Assembly: GCA_023475265.1 (NCBI GenBank)
Contig: JAMCWE010000002.1
Span: 1 to 37,772, forward strand
Source: Bacteroidota bacterium
GTDB lineage: Bacteria > Bacteroidota > Ignavibacteria > Ignavibacteriales > Ignavibacteriaceae
Direction of reading: 5' to 3'
Length of the DNA stretch: 37,772 nt
The notes under the pieces were generated by a model that had not been told where the DNA came from, did not search any database, and saw nothing but the letters and a program-made list of their open reading frames with translations. The translations under genes and the position numbers were made by a program. Positions 7,127 through 15,504 of the stretch are shown piece by piece. The number at the start of each line of letters is the position of its first letter. Positions within the stretch are counted from its first letter, which is position 1.

Positions 7127-8968
7127 TTATCGTTTACTAAACAATCTTGCCGAATTCAGAATGAAAACTAATTCGGAAATAACGTGAATTAATGCCGCTA
7201 ATAGCGGTGTTAAAAATCCCATAAATGCAAGCGCTATACCTGCTGTATCTACGGCAACAGTTCCCCAGAAATTGAAGGATATAACATTCAAACATTGTCT
7301 GCTAATTTTAATTGCTTCCACAATTTTGTTGAGATTATTATTTGCAAGGGCTATATCTGCACTCTCAAGAGCTACGGCAGTCGCTGTGCCCATAGCGATT
7401 CCTACATTGGCTTCAATCAACGCCGGCGCATCGTTTACGCCATCGCCAACCATTGCTACTATTTTTCCACTGTTATTTAACCGCTGAATTTTTTCGAGCT
7501 TTTGCTGCGGAAGCATTTCGCCGTACACTTCATCAACTTTTAGTTTTTCTCCAATCTTATTGGCTATGCTTAAAGAATCACCTGTTAAAAGGATTACTTT
7601 GTTTCCAAAATTTTTTAATTCTTCAACTGCCTGCATTGCTTCTTCCCGCAGAACATCAGCGACACTTACAGCGCCTAAAACCACTCTGTTACTGGCTACA
7701 AGCACATCAGTTTCACCGCTTTCATTCTTTTCTTCTAAATAATTAGTTACATCAGAATTTATTTCCACTAAATTTTCTTTTAAGAATAAAGAATTGTCAA
7801 CAAGAATTTTGCTGCCATTTTCTGAACAGATTATTCCTTTTCCCGGAAAATATTTTATATCTTGATATTCATTTGCTGTTACGCCAATCTCTCTTGCTTT
7901 ATTTAAAATTGCATCAGCCAGGGGATGCTCTGAATGCTGCTCAGCAGTTGCGGCAGCAGTTAAAATATCTTTCTCTTTATATCCATTGAAACCCGAAATA
8001 TGAACTACCTTTGGAATTCCTAATGTTAAAGTTCCGGTTTTATCCAGCACAATTGTATCAACTTTACCAAGCTGCTCAAGATAAATTCCGCCTTTAACTA
8101 TTATTCCTTCTTTGGCTGTTCTGCCGATGCCTGCAAGAATTGCCAAAGGAGTTCCTGCAGCGACACCGCAAGCCCCGGCTACAATTAACGCCGAAATTGT
8201 AGATTGAATATCGCGTGTGAACAAAAATGTTATCGCGGCTCCGGCAAAAGCAAAATAAACAAGCCGGGCGGCAAGTTTATCTGCAGTTTTCTGAATAGGC
8301 GCTTTCGACTTTTCCGCCTTCTCAATTATTTCAATTATCTTTCCGAATGTTGTGTCTTTTCCAATTTTTGTGGGCTTAACTTCTAATATGCCTGTTTGGT
8401 TTATAGTTCCTGCATAAACACTAAAACCTTCCATCTTTTCAATTGGTAAAGATTCACCGCTTATCGAAGACTGGTCAACGTAGGAGTTTCCTTTTATTAC
8501 TTCGCCGTCAACGGGAATTCTTGAGCCCGGTTTAACAATAACAATATCATTAAGCTTCACGTTGTTTAATTCAATTTCAATTTCAACATCATTTCTTCTA
8601 ACGGATATTTTATCCGGCAGCAGTTGAATCAACTTTTCAATAACCTTTCTGCCTCTGTCAACAGTAAGGTCTTCGAGCAGTTCGGCTATTAAAACAAAAA
8701 ATGTAATGACTAATCCGGTAAAGAAGCTTCCAATTAATAAAGTTGCAATCACAGCAATAGACATTGAAAGCTCCATTGTCATTTTCCGTTTTCGGATTGC
8801 TTCGAAAGCTTCTTCATACATTGGATAACCGCCGATTAAAGTTGCGGCAAGGGCGATGAAATCAAATGAAGTAATTACATTCCATACTCCCAGCCAGCTT
8901 AATAAGAGAGCAGCAGCCATTGATGCTATTCTTATCAAATCAGTTTTGTATTTTTTTACATCGCTCAT
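7127..8968 (-). CDS. Heavy-metal P-type ATPase lacking the CPx motif and HMA domain
   Basis: At 613 residues it has no N-terminal metal-binding domain. The actuator loop is SGES (170-173), the phosphorylation site is DKTGTLTLG with Asp309, and SEHPLADAI, ILLTGDS and GDGVNDAPAL are present, so the catalytic core is intact. Aligned on the following GIG...VKGG stretch, the membrane motif CPC of its neighbour is replaced by GAC (265-267, in VAGACGVAAGTP), so only one cysteine and no proline remain. Ion specificity therefore cannot be assumed; it may be a divalent metal pump of an atypical P1B subgroup. It lies just downstream of CsoR and upstream of the CadA-like pump. Confidence 0.88.
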   Translation of the reverse strand: MSDVKKYKTDLIRIASMAAALLLSWLGVWNVITSFDFIALAATLIGGYPMYEEAFEAIRKRKMTMELSMSIAVIATLLIGSFFTGLVITFFVLIAELLEDLTVDRGRKVIEKLIQLLPDKISVRRNDVEIEIELNNVKLNDIVIVKPGSRIPVDGEVIKGNSYVDQSSISGESLPIEKMEGFSVYAGTINQTGILEVKPTKIGKDTTFGKIIEIIEKAEKSKAPIQKTADKLAARLVYFAFAGAAITFLFTRDIQSTISALIVAGACGVAAGTPLAILAGIGRTAKEGIIVKGGIYLEQLGKVDTIVLDKTGTLTLGIPKVVHISGFNGYKEKDILTAAATAEQHSEHPLADAILNKAREIGVTANEYQDIKYFPGKGIICSENGSKILVDNSLFLKENLVEINSDVTNYLEEKNESGETDVLVASNRVVLGAVSVADVLREEAMQAVEELKNFGNKVILLTGDSLSIANKIGEKLKVDEVYGEMLPQQKLEKIQRLNNSGKIVAMVGDGVNDAPALIEANVGIAMGTATAVALESADIALANNNLNKIVEAIKISRQCLNVISFNFWGTVAVDTAGIALAFMGFLTPLLAALIHVISELVFILNSARLFSKR

Positions 8969-8989
8969 TTCAATATCTTAAAACGATTT

Positions 8990-9259
8990 TTATTTTAACA
9001 TCTGTTTCAGCGCTTTACTTAGTTCTGCTATAGATTCCTCACCTTTCCCTGTTTGAAAAGATTCGGTTACACAATGCTCAATGTGGTCTTCTGTTATCAT
9101 CAAGCCAAGCGTTGCCAATGCAGAGCGAACGGCTGCAATTTGAATTAAGATATCCGGACAATCACGCTCATCCTCAATCATTTTTTTTATTCCGTTAATC
9201 TGTCCGACTGCCTTATTCAATCTTTTATTTATATCTTCTTTTTTTAATTTGTGACGCAT
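8990..9259 (-). CDS. csoR: CsoR/RcnR-family metal-sensing repressor
   Basis: This 89-residue all-helical regulator contains GQINGIKKMIEDERDCPDIL and AAVRSALATLG, typical of the family. Cys34, His59 and Cys63 fall in the C-H-C spacing that binds Cu(I) in CsoR. An in-frame GTG three codons upstream is possible, but the ATG at 9259 has a GAGTGAGAATT leader and fits family length. The palindrome at 9280-9301 sits 21 bases upstream. It leads an operon with two metal ATPases, whose metal could be copper or Zn/Cd; the copper-type sensor residues and Zn/Cd-type pump motifs do not fully agree. Confidence 0.88.
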   Translation of the reverse strand: MRHKLKKEDINKRLNKAVGQINGIKKMIEDERDCPDILIQIAAVRSALATLGLMITEDHIEHCVTESFQTGKGEESIAELSKALKQMLK

Positions 9260-9279
9260 AATTCTCACTCAAATAAATG

Positions 9280-9301
9280 ATACTATACGGGGGTATAGTA
9301 T
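9280..9301. promoter_or_regulatory. CsoR-type operator palindrome
   Basis: ATACTATAC (9280-9288), spacer GGGG, then GTATAGTAT (9293-9301) form a perfect 9-bp inverted repeat with a G-tract centre. TATAC-G/C-tract-GTATA is the usual form of CsoR-family operators, and it lies directly upstream of the csoR start. Confidence 0.82.
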
Positions 9302-9458
9302 ATTAAATATTTGATTACTGTTCAAGAATAATTCGCTTTAGTGTTTTAACAATCACATTAAAACCATTGAACAAACAAATAACTAATTATAAAAAATCCT
9401 ATATGGGAATGATTATTCCTGTCCTGGTTAATTTCTGCAGCGGAATTGTATAATATAA

Positions 9459-9992
9459 TTATCCATTAATTATTTCTATAGACGGAACAAGCTTAACCGG
9501 ATTTTTAAGTGTAAAAACCACCGGGCATCGCTGCAATGCCAACTCTTCGGCTTGTTTTATTTTTTCTTCCGGCTCATCGCTGACTACTGTTAGCTTCACC
9601 CTTACTTCTTCCATTATCGGCGCATCGCTTATGCCAAATACTTTTGAAAAATTAACATCGGCTTCCACCTTTGTAGTTAATTTTTTTAATTTGATGCCGA
9701 GCATCGCCGCCATAGTTGCGAATGTTCCGGTATAGCAAGATGCTAATCCGTAAAAACAGTAGTGCATTGGTCCCGGCAGCGAACCGCTTCCGCCCATAAA
9801 TGTCGGATTGTCAACCTTGAACTCAGTTTCTCCATTTTCAAATTTTATTTTGGATACGAACTGCGTATTGCCTTCCTCAAGTATCCATTCACCCTCAACA
9901 CCTTGGGTTTTTCTTGCTGCCGATAAATCATTTTTAATTTGTTCTTCGAATGATTTTACGCCTTCGATATTTACGTTATTTATTTTGTTCAT
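9459..9992 (-). CDS. OsmC family protein (copy 2)
   Basis: Same length (177 residues) and same cysteines (79, 86, 156) as the copy at 2694-3227. Most differences are in the first 45 residues and the last five, and the central catalytic region is almost unchanged. A GCAGGAGATAATT leader supports the start. It lies on the opposite strand, just beyond the csoR promoter, and probably has its own promoter in 9993-10070. A recent duplication with different regulation would explain the pair. Confidence 0.87.
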   Translation of the reverse strand: MNKINNVNIEGVKSFEEQIKNDLSAARKTQGVEGEWILEEGNTQFVSKIKFENGETEFKVDNPTFMGGSGSLPGPMHYCFYGLASCYTGTFATMAAMLGIKLKKLTTKVEADVNFSKVFGISDAPIMEEVRVKLTVVSDEPEEKIKQAEELALQRCPVVFTLKNPVKLVPSIEIING

Positions 9993-10070
9993 AATTATCT
10001 CCTGCTATGATAAAATATTTTGAAAAATTTTTGCAGCTCAGGGCTTTAAGTCCTTGATGCTGCCAGATAA

Positions 10071-10445
10071 CTATTCTTTTACTTCAAAGTTATGCTCTTT
10101 TAAATTTTTGACTGCTTCCTCGTTCGCAACTTTTTTTAATGTCATCCTACAGAGTGGGCATTTGCCGTTTTCGTCTGAAATCACATTCCAGTCCATTGTG
10201 CATTGATAAACATAACCATCTTTATTTAAATCAATGCTGTTTACGTCTATGACGCCTTTTCTAACAATTGCTGTATCGCTCATACTGTTTGATTGATTAT
10301 TTCCGTGGTTCATACCGCCGCCCATTCCCCCCATTGTTCCCATACCCATCATCATACAGGAATTAAGAAGGACAGCTATTGTTAATAACCCTACGCTTAC
10401 AAAAAATATAGAAACGTTTGTGAATTTAAATTTATTGCTCTGCAT
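10071..10445 (-). CDS. Met-rich lipoprotein with a heavy-metal-binding (HMBD-like) motif
   Basis: A signal peptide ends in the lipobox LLNSC, with Cys30 as the lipidated residue. It is followed by a Met/Gly/His-rich linker (MMMGMGTMGGMGGGMNHG). The C-terminal part reads YQCTMDWNVISDENGKCPLCRM (Cys82, Cys96, Cys99), which parallels the YxCPMHPEVISDxPGKCPxCGM motif of heavy-metal-binding domains attached to copper pumps and adaptors. The usual CPMHP is changed to CTMDW. The likely role is envelope metal binding; the metal is unknown, although Met-rich linkers favour Cu(I). Confidence 0.72.
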   Translation of the reverse strand: MQSNKFKFTNVSIFFVSVGLLTIAVLLNSCMMMGMGTMGGMGGGMNHGNNQSNSMSDTAIVRKGVIDVNSIDLNKDGYVYQCTMDWNVISDENGKCPLCRMTLKKVANEEAVKNLKEHNFEVKE

Positions 10446-10500
10446 TTTTTTTGTTCTCCATTATTTATTATACCTTTTATGTTCTTCTGAATCCAGTGTT

Positions 10501-10637
10501 TTATTTGTCGTCATACCCATAAAACCAGTAGTGCATTGGTACAGGTAACGAACCGCCGCCACCCATAAAAGCGGGATTATGTACTTTGAATTATGTTTCC
10601 CCGCCTTCAAATTTCATTCTTGATAAGAATTGATTTA
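10501..10637 (-). pseudogene. Fragment of a third OsmC gene
   Basis: Read leftward this stretch gives SRMKFEGGET, a stop, then FKVHNPAFMGGGGSLPVP and MHYWFYGYDDK-stop. It aligns with residues about 47-85 of the two intact OsmC copies (SKIKFENGETEFKVDNPTFM and onward). It has an in-frame TAA, a Trp in place of a conserved Cys, and no flanking coding sequence. It lies only about 500 bases from copy 2, so it is probably a relic of tandem duplication. Confidence 0.8.
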
Positions 10638-10638
10638 A

Positions 10639-11235
10639 CTAATCAATCACTTTCATCCTTACGGTTCGTTCAAAATAGTTGCCTATCATTCCTTCTTTTG
10701 GTTTACCTTTGATGGATTCATCTTTTGTTAACATTACTTGAAGCTGCAGATCAGAATTCTGTGCATCATCAAGCGGCTGAACAGTCATTGGAAGAACTGT
10801 AATTTTCGATCCTTCAAAGTCGGCTGTTATATCACCAACCACACGACATGACATTTGGAGATTAACTGCCCATCCGGGCGCAAATTTTGAAATCGAATTT
10901 GTTCCAATTCTTGTTGGGTCAACATACGTCCAAGCATTTCTGTACGGCGATGGTGCGTCGTCATCTTTTGCACGACCGATCACCGTAAGAACGGTTTTTT
11001 GCTGCCCGCGTTTTACCTCCAGCAAAAATGTTCCATCTGCCTGACGCAGCGACTTCATAGTTTCTTTATCCAGAATATCAATTATTGTTTTTTCAGCATC
11101 AGTCCATGGACCATTACTGACGTGGCAGCTAAGACAGGATTTAGCATTGCTCAAAATGCCTACAGCAGGCGGATAAGCAATCGCTGAGTTAGCCGCGAGA
11201 ACAAGCAGCGAAAATATTACTAATATGGTTTTCAT
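10639..11235 (-). CDS. Periplasmic monohaem cytochrome c-like protein
   Basis: A clear signal peptide (MKTILVIFSLLVLAANSAIA) is followed by a single haem site CLSCH (Cys34, Cys37, His38). The rest, about 150 residues, is probably β-rich with no motif I recognise. An AAAGGAGCATTAAA leader supports the start. It lies between metal-binding lipoprotein and cytochrome maturation genes, which fits an exported electron-transfer or redox-sensing role. The function is unknown. Confidence 0.72.
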   Translation of the reverse strand: MKTILVIFSLLVLAANSAIAYPPAVGILSNAKSCLSCHVSNGPWTDAEKTIIDILDKETMKSLRQADGTFLLEVKRGQQKTVLTVIGRAKDDDAPSPYRNAWTYVDPTRIGTNSISKFAPGWAVNLQMSCRVVGDITADFEGSKITVLPMTVQPLDDAQNSDLQLQVMLTKDESIKGKPKEGMIGNYFERTVRMKVID

Positions 11236-11265
11236 TTTAATGCTCCTTTTTGTTTAATAAATATT

Positions 11266-12009
11266 TCAAATGACATACGGAATAAATCTTTTTGTTTGTT
11301 TTGCATATGCGATATAATCATCTCCGTATTCATCAATGGCTTGCTTCTCTTCCTGCTTTGCCAGCCAAACATACATAATAATTAGAAGAGGCCACAACGC
11401 CAGCGTTACAATCGAAGGCCAATGAACAAGCCAGCCAAGTGTGAACAGAAGAATGCCTGTATATTGAGGATGCCGCATAAACCGGTAAATTCCCGTTTTC
11501 ACCAAACCTGTTCCGCGATGTATCTGCGTCCAGCCGATTACAATAACAGCAAGCCCAAGAAAGCTAATTGCCGTTCCAACCAAAGCCGGCTTCAGACCAA
11601 AGATTTTAAATCCTTCTTCAAATACTTCTCCTATCTCCGGAATATTTACAAGAGGCGATAGAAGAAAAATGACAAGTGGCCAGCCAAACATTTCGGTCAT
11701 AAGAGCAAGTACGAAGGCGGCAAATGTTCCGCGCGATTTCCAGATATGTTTTGTTGGACGGCGATAGGGAAGCAGAGCCAAAAACGCTAAAACTATAAGT
11801 ATGTTAAGAACTATTAAACCCGACCTTCCAAATGTTTCGCTAATCCATCTTACAGTTACCGGCGGACCTTCCTGATGAGGCAAAAGTTCAACGCCGTAAA
11901 TTACAACGAAGATAATGACTGCAAGCCATCCTAAAATTGTGGTTATTTTTATTTTCCCATTCATCCCCGCAGAGCAGTTCGCCTGCGGCGAATTCACTTC
12001 ATTCAACAT
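11266..12009 (-). CDS. Isoprenylcysteine carboxyl methyltransferase-family membrane protein
   Basis: There are several transmembrane helices, and the C-terminal signature RFMRHPQYTGILLFTLGW followed by EEKQAIDEYGDDYIAYAKQ is the SAM-binding end of the ICMT/PEMT family. Bacteria rarely prenylate proteins, so such enzymes probably methylate other lipidic or small substrates. A GGAG site eight bases before the ATG at 12009 is preferred to the upstream in-frame GTG at 12036. Family members often occur beside metal pumps and NnrU-like genes, which fits here, but the substrate is unknown. Confidence 0.8.
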   Translation of the reverse strand: MLNEVNSPQANCSAGMNGKIKITTILGWLAVIIFVVIYGVELLPHQEGPPVTVRWISETFGRSGLIVLNILIVLAFLALLPYRRPTKHIWKSRGTFAAFVLALMTEMFGWPLVIFLLSPLVNIPEIGEVFEEGFKIFGLKPALVGTAISFLGLAVIVIGWTQIHRGTGLVKTGIYRFMRHPQYTGILLFTLGWLVHWPSIVTLALWPLLIIMYVWLAKQEEKQAIDEYGDDYIAYAKQTKRFIPYVI

Positions 12010-12067
12010 TTTTGTAACTCCTTCAATTTTGTTCACTGTCTTTATTCTTCTTAGCTGATTTCACTTG

Positions 12068-14431
12068 TTAATTCGATATCTCCCGGAATCTTTTTATTAT
12101 CATAAGAATAAATCCGATTGACATTAGCAGCACTCCTGCCCAAACAAGATTTATTAATGGTTTTTCTCTGTATTCAACTGACAATGTTTCGGCTTTAACT
12201 ACTTCTTTATCGTTTAAATTCGTGACGTCAAATTTTATCGTTCCGCTTACATCAAAGCTTTCAGCCGTAAAATTCAAGCCTTCCTCTTTTATCCCGAAAC
12301 TGTTTTGCGATGAATCATTAACAATAATATCAAAATTTTTTGAAGCGCCGTTAGAAGTAACTTTCATCTTAGCTCGAATATCAAAAGGTTCTTTGTTCAT
12401 CATTTTTTCCATAGCGTCTTTTGGAAGGTCAAATTTTTCAAACAGAATTTCGTAATTACCCGCTTTATATGGTTCACCTTTTTTCAAAGTAATTTCTTTA
12501 ACGCCGGCATCTCCTTCATCAGTAAATGATAAAGGAGAAATATATAAATCTCTTGCAGCGCTAATTAAAATATCCGGCTCTCTCATTAAGCTGTTATTAT
12601 ATTCAGATATATACATAACCGGTTTCAAAACGGAAATATTATTTCCATCTTCTACTTTAACAGTGAAAGCATATTTTTTACCGTTATCTACCGGTTCGTT
12701 TCCTAAATAGGTTAGCTTTTTATTAAATACTATTTGGCTTTTATTTTTCGGTAGGTCAACAGTTTCAGATAATGATAACAGACCGCTTAAAATTGCACCG
12801 ATAAGAAAAAGTGCAAAACCAATATGTGCAATATGACCGCCCATTAAGATTAAGCTCTTGTTGAATTTGAAGATGAACACAAGGTTTACAACTATCGTAA
12901 AAACTGATTCAAATAAAATAAGAGAGTAAAGAATATCGGAAATGCCTGCTAAATATATAATGATGACAGAAACAATTACAGCAGCCACACTGGTAATTGT
13001 TATATTTTTTATGAACTCTTTAACGTCTGTGTTCTGCCAGTAAAAGTATAATGTTACTCCTATTAAAGGGACCATAAAAATTGCAAGGAGCGAGTTAACC
13101 CGGTTATAAAAACTTAAGTCAACTGAACTGCCGAATATTGGCGCAGAAGTTCCGACAAGAATTGCGATGCCAGAACCAACTAACAGCATTGAACCATAGA
13201 ACAATCCCATATCTCGAGAAAAAATATTTTGCGATAGTTCCTGCCGGTTATTTAAAGTTTTTCTTCTCTTATAAATTCCAACAAATACTGATAGGGAGAA
13301 ACCTGTCAGAAATATTATCAGCACAGAATAAATAAAAGAACCCGGGTCGCTGAAAGAATGGACAGAAGCTTCTGAAAGAATTCCGCTGCGCGTAAGGAAA
13401 GTGCTGTAAACGACCAGCACAAAAGTGAAAACCGACAATATCAAATTTGTTCTTGTCAAGCTGCCCAGCTTATGTTTTGTTTGAGTATATTTTTGAACTA
13501 TGAGAGTATGTATTAAGGCAACTGAAAATATCCACGGAATGAGACTTGAATTTTCCACCGGGTCCCAAGCCCAGTAGCCGCCCCATCCTAAAACTCCATA
13601 AGCCCAGTAGCCGCCAATCATAATTCCAAGAACCAGAACCAATGCCGTAGCTAATGCCCATACTAAATTTAATTTAATCCATACCCTGTATTCGTTTTTA
13701 ATTAATGCAGCTAATGCAAAAGCAAATTGTGTTGAGGCGAGTGCGAATCCCAAAAACAAAAAAGGCGGATGAATTTGCATCCAGAAGTTTTGCAGCAATG
13801 GATTCAGACCCTTCCCCTGAACTATTAAATTATCTATTGATAAGCCATTTGCTTTGATTGTATTAATCAGCTCTTCACTTATTTTGACAAAAGTTTTGCC
13901 GGCGTCTTTATCCTGAAAAATAAAATTTTGCATGAAGGAATATCCTAAGATATTCTGATTAATAAATTTTGTATCAACAAAAGTGGGCTCCGTCCACAAA
14001 TAGTTAAAGGGACTTTTTAACAATGGATTTATCATAACCAGCAGAAAGATTACGACAAGCAGAAAAGGCATCATTACATGGGCTTCAAAATTTTTTTCTT
14101 TAGAAGCCTGGTTCATAACCACCAAACCAATCAGCACAGTAAATAAAAGCCAAAGTAAAAAGCTACCTTCCTGCCCGCCAAAAAATGAAGAGATTAAAAG
14201 TCCTGTAGAAAGCTCGCTGCTGCTGTATTCAAAAATATATTTATATTGGTATTGATGGTTAAGTATGAAGAGGAGCAATAAAACCGAAGCAATTAAAACT
14301 GCTATAGTTGTTAAATGATAACCAATCCTGGCTTTACCAATTGTTGCGAATCCTTTGTAAGCTCTGTAATACATTAACAGTGAATATAAAGCCAACAGTA
14401 ACGCTGCAACCAAAAGAATATTACCTAACAT
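12068..14431 (-). CDS. ccmF: Cytochrome c haem lyase subunit CcmF
   Basis: A very hydrophobic 787-residue protein with the tryptophan-rich haem-handling WWD motif WGGYWAWDPVENSSLIPW (about 283-300) and the conserved HPPFLFLGFA (221-230). CcmF takes haem from CcmE and attaches it to CxxCH apocytochromes in the periplasm (System I). Between about residues 145 and 210 there is an extra loop not found in shorter proteobacterial homologues, and the C-terminal periplasmic domain is large. Adjacent ccmE confirms the assignment. The cytochromes encoded at 1-113, 10639-11235 and 24178-24423 are possible clients. Confidence 0.93.
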   Translation of the reverse strand: MLGNILLVAALLLALYSLLMYYRAYKGFATIGKARIGYHLTTIAVLIASVLLLLFILNHQYQYKYIFEYSSSELSTGLLISSFFGGQEGSFLLWLLFTVLIGLVVMNQASKEKNFEAHVMMPFLLVVIFLLVMINPLLKSPFNYLWTEPTFVDTKFINQNILGYSFMQNFIFQDKDAGKTFVKISEELINTIKANGLSIDNLIVQGKGLNPLLQNFWMQIHPPFLFLGFALASTQFAFALAALIKNEYRVWIKLNLVWALATALVLVLGIMIGGYWAYGVLGWGGYWAWDPVENSSLIPWIFSVALIHTLIVQKYTQTKHKLGSLTRTNLILSVFTFVLVVYSTFLTRSGILSEASVHSFSDPGSFIYSVLIIFLTGFSLSVFVGIYKRRKTLNNRQELSQNIFSRDMGLFYGSMLLVGSGIAILVGTSAPIFGSSVDLSFYNRVNSLLAIFMVPLIGVTLYFYWQNTDVKEFIKNITITSVAAVIVSVIIIYLAGISDILYSLILFESVFTIVVNLVFIFKFNKSLILMGGHIAHIGFALFLIGAILSGLLSLSETVDLPKNKSQIVFNKKLTYLGNEPVDNGKKYAFTVKVEDGNNISVLKPVMYISEYNNSLMREPDILISAARDLYISPLSFTDEGDAGVKEITLKKGEPYKAGNYEILFEKFDLPKDAMEKMMNKEPFDIRAKMKVTSNGASKNFDIIVNDSSQNSFGIKEEGLNFTAESFDVSGTIKFDVTNLNDKEVVKAETLSVEYREKPLINLVWAGVLLMSIGFILMIIKRFREISN

Positions 14432-14473
14432 AAACGTCTCTCAGATTAATTAATAAATTTTTCTAATACTTTA

Positions 14474-14824
14474 TCATTTGATAATTGTAATTTTCGCTGC
14501 CACAAGACTATTCCCGTGCATATGCCCAAGCAACTCAACAACTTCTGCATTAGCAATTTCCGGCGATATAGGTTCGTGGGATGTAACCTGAACTTCAACA
14601 TTGTTCTTATCCGCTGCATAAAAAGAAGTAATGCTGCCGTTTGCATCTCTTTCAAATCCTTTGGATTTAACAACGAGAAGATTTATCTCCTGGTTAATCT
14701 CACTGCCCGGACTGAATTTATCTAACGAACCTACTTCATCCGTTTTGGCAAAATATGTGAAATACATTATGGCTATTACAACTATAAAGATTGTAGGCAA
14801 AATTAACTTTGATAATTTTTTCAT
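14474..14824 (-). CDS. ccmE: Haem chaperone CcmE, C-terminus short of the haem-binding motif
   Basis: One N-terminal membrane anchor is followed by the OB-fold of CcmE, ending VVELLGHMHGNSLVAAKITIIK. In the family, this last strand is normally followed by a haem-attachment motif (HDENY, or CxxxY in the cysteine variant). Here a TGA comes directly after the Lys at residue 116. The next bases, read in another frame, give NDKVLEKFIN-stop, so a small indel may have removed the motif. An AAGGAGAGCCA leader gives the start. The gene is 42 bases upstream of ccmF. Confidence 0.82.
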   Translation of the reverse strand: MKKLSKLILPTIFIVVIAIMYFTYFAKTDEVGSLDKFSPGSEINQEINLLVVKSKGFERDANGSITSFYAADKNNVEVQVTSHEPISPEIANAEVVELLGHMHGNSLVAAKITIIK

Positions 14825-14859
14825 TGGCTCTCCTTGAGATTTTTCTTATTCCGCATTTA

Positions 14860-15381
14860 CTAGTAAAAATTTAGAATTGGACTTATAACCAGAATAGCAA
14901 TAGCAAATGCCATGCAAACGGTACAAAACTTTCTCCTTTTGGTTCTAAGAGCAAAGAATTTATCCAAAACATCGGCTGGCGGCTGCTCATTAGGTTTGAA
15001 TGTTTTGAATATTCCTTGTATCTGCTTATCAATTACGAACATTCCATAATTAACAATTCCAAATCCCAGAAAAACTAAGAAGGTCTTTATAGAAATAGCC
15101 CAATAAACCAATGACGTTCGCTGCTGCCATTCACCGTGAAAGCCATAATAAATCAACGGGAATGCAAAGCCGGTAACAATGAGACCGATGATGAACCAGA
15201 AACAAAGCCGCGGCTGCTGGCTTAAAATTTCTTCCATCAAACCATCCATTTCATAATATAACTTCTTACCAAATTTTGCTCTCTTGTAAACCATTCGCAG
15301 TTGATAAAAGGGAGCCGCTGCACAAGCCACGAGAAGCAAATTGTGAATGGCTAAGTTAATGCTATATAAAAAAGATTCCAT
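14860..15381 (-). CDS. Four-helix membrane protein of unknown function beside ccmE
   Basis: A 173-residue protein with hydrophobic segments at about 8-26, 58-80, 92-112 and 150-171. Between them are a basic loop (YKRAKFGKKLYYEMDGLMEE) and a charged loop before the last helix (RTKRRKFCTVC). I do not recognise the family. It is transcribed with ccmE and ccmF, so an accessory role in haem delivery or membrane redox is possible. Confidence 0.65.
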   Translation of the reverse strand: MESFLYSINLAIHNLLLVACAAAPFYQLRMVYKRAKFGKKLYYEMDGLMEEILSQQPRLCFWFIIGLIVTGFAFPLIYYGFHGEWQQRTSLVYWAISIKTFLVFLGFGIVNYGMFVIDKQIQGIFKTFKPNEQPPADVLDKFFALRTKRRKFCTVCMAFAIAILVISPILNFY

Positions 15382-15456
15382 CGCTTAATTTCCTATATTT
15401 TATTTATTCATTTTACCATTTGCCAATGCAAAGAAGAATTTTGATCTGAATATTTT

Positions 15457-15490
15457 TGAGAGAATGGAACTATCATCATCCATTCTCTCA
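15457..15490 (-). terminator. Perfect 11-bp hairpin after the Spy/CnrX-like gene
   Basis: TGAGAGAATGG (15457-15467) and CCATTCTCTCA (15480-15490) are exact reverse complements around a 12-base loop. It begins 14 bases beyond the leftward gene's stop codon. The T tract is weak on either strand (TTATAATTTT rightward). Confidence 0.6.
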
Positions 15491-15504
15491 TTATAATTTT
15501 AATA

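Noticed and set aside
9302-9458. Possible small gene or RNA between the csoR promoter and OsmC copy 2
   Set aside because: A 16-codon frame and AT-rich sequence are present, but no start signal, homology or stable fold that I can support.
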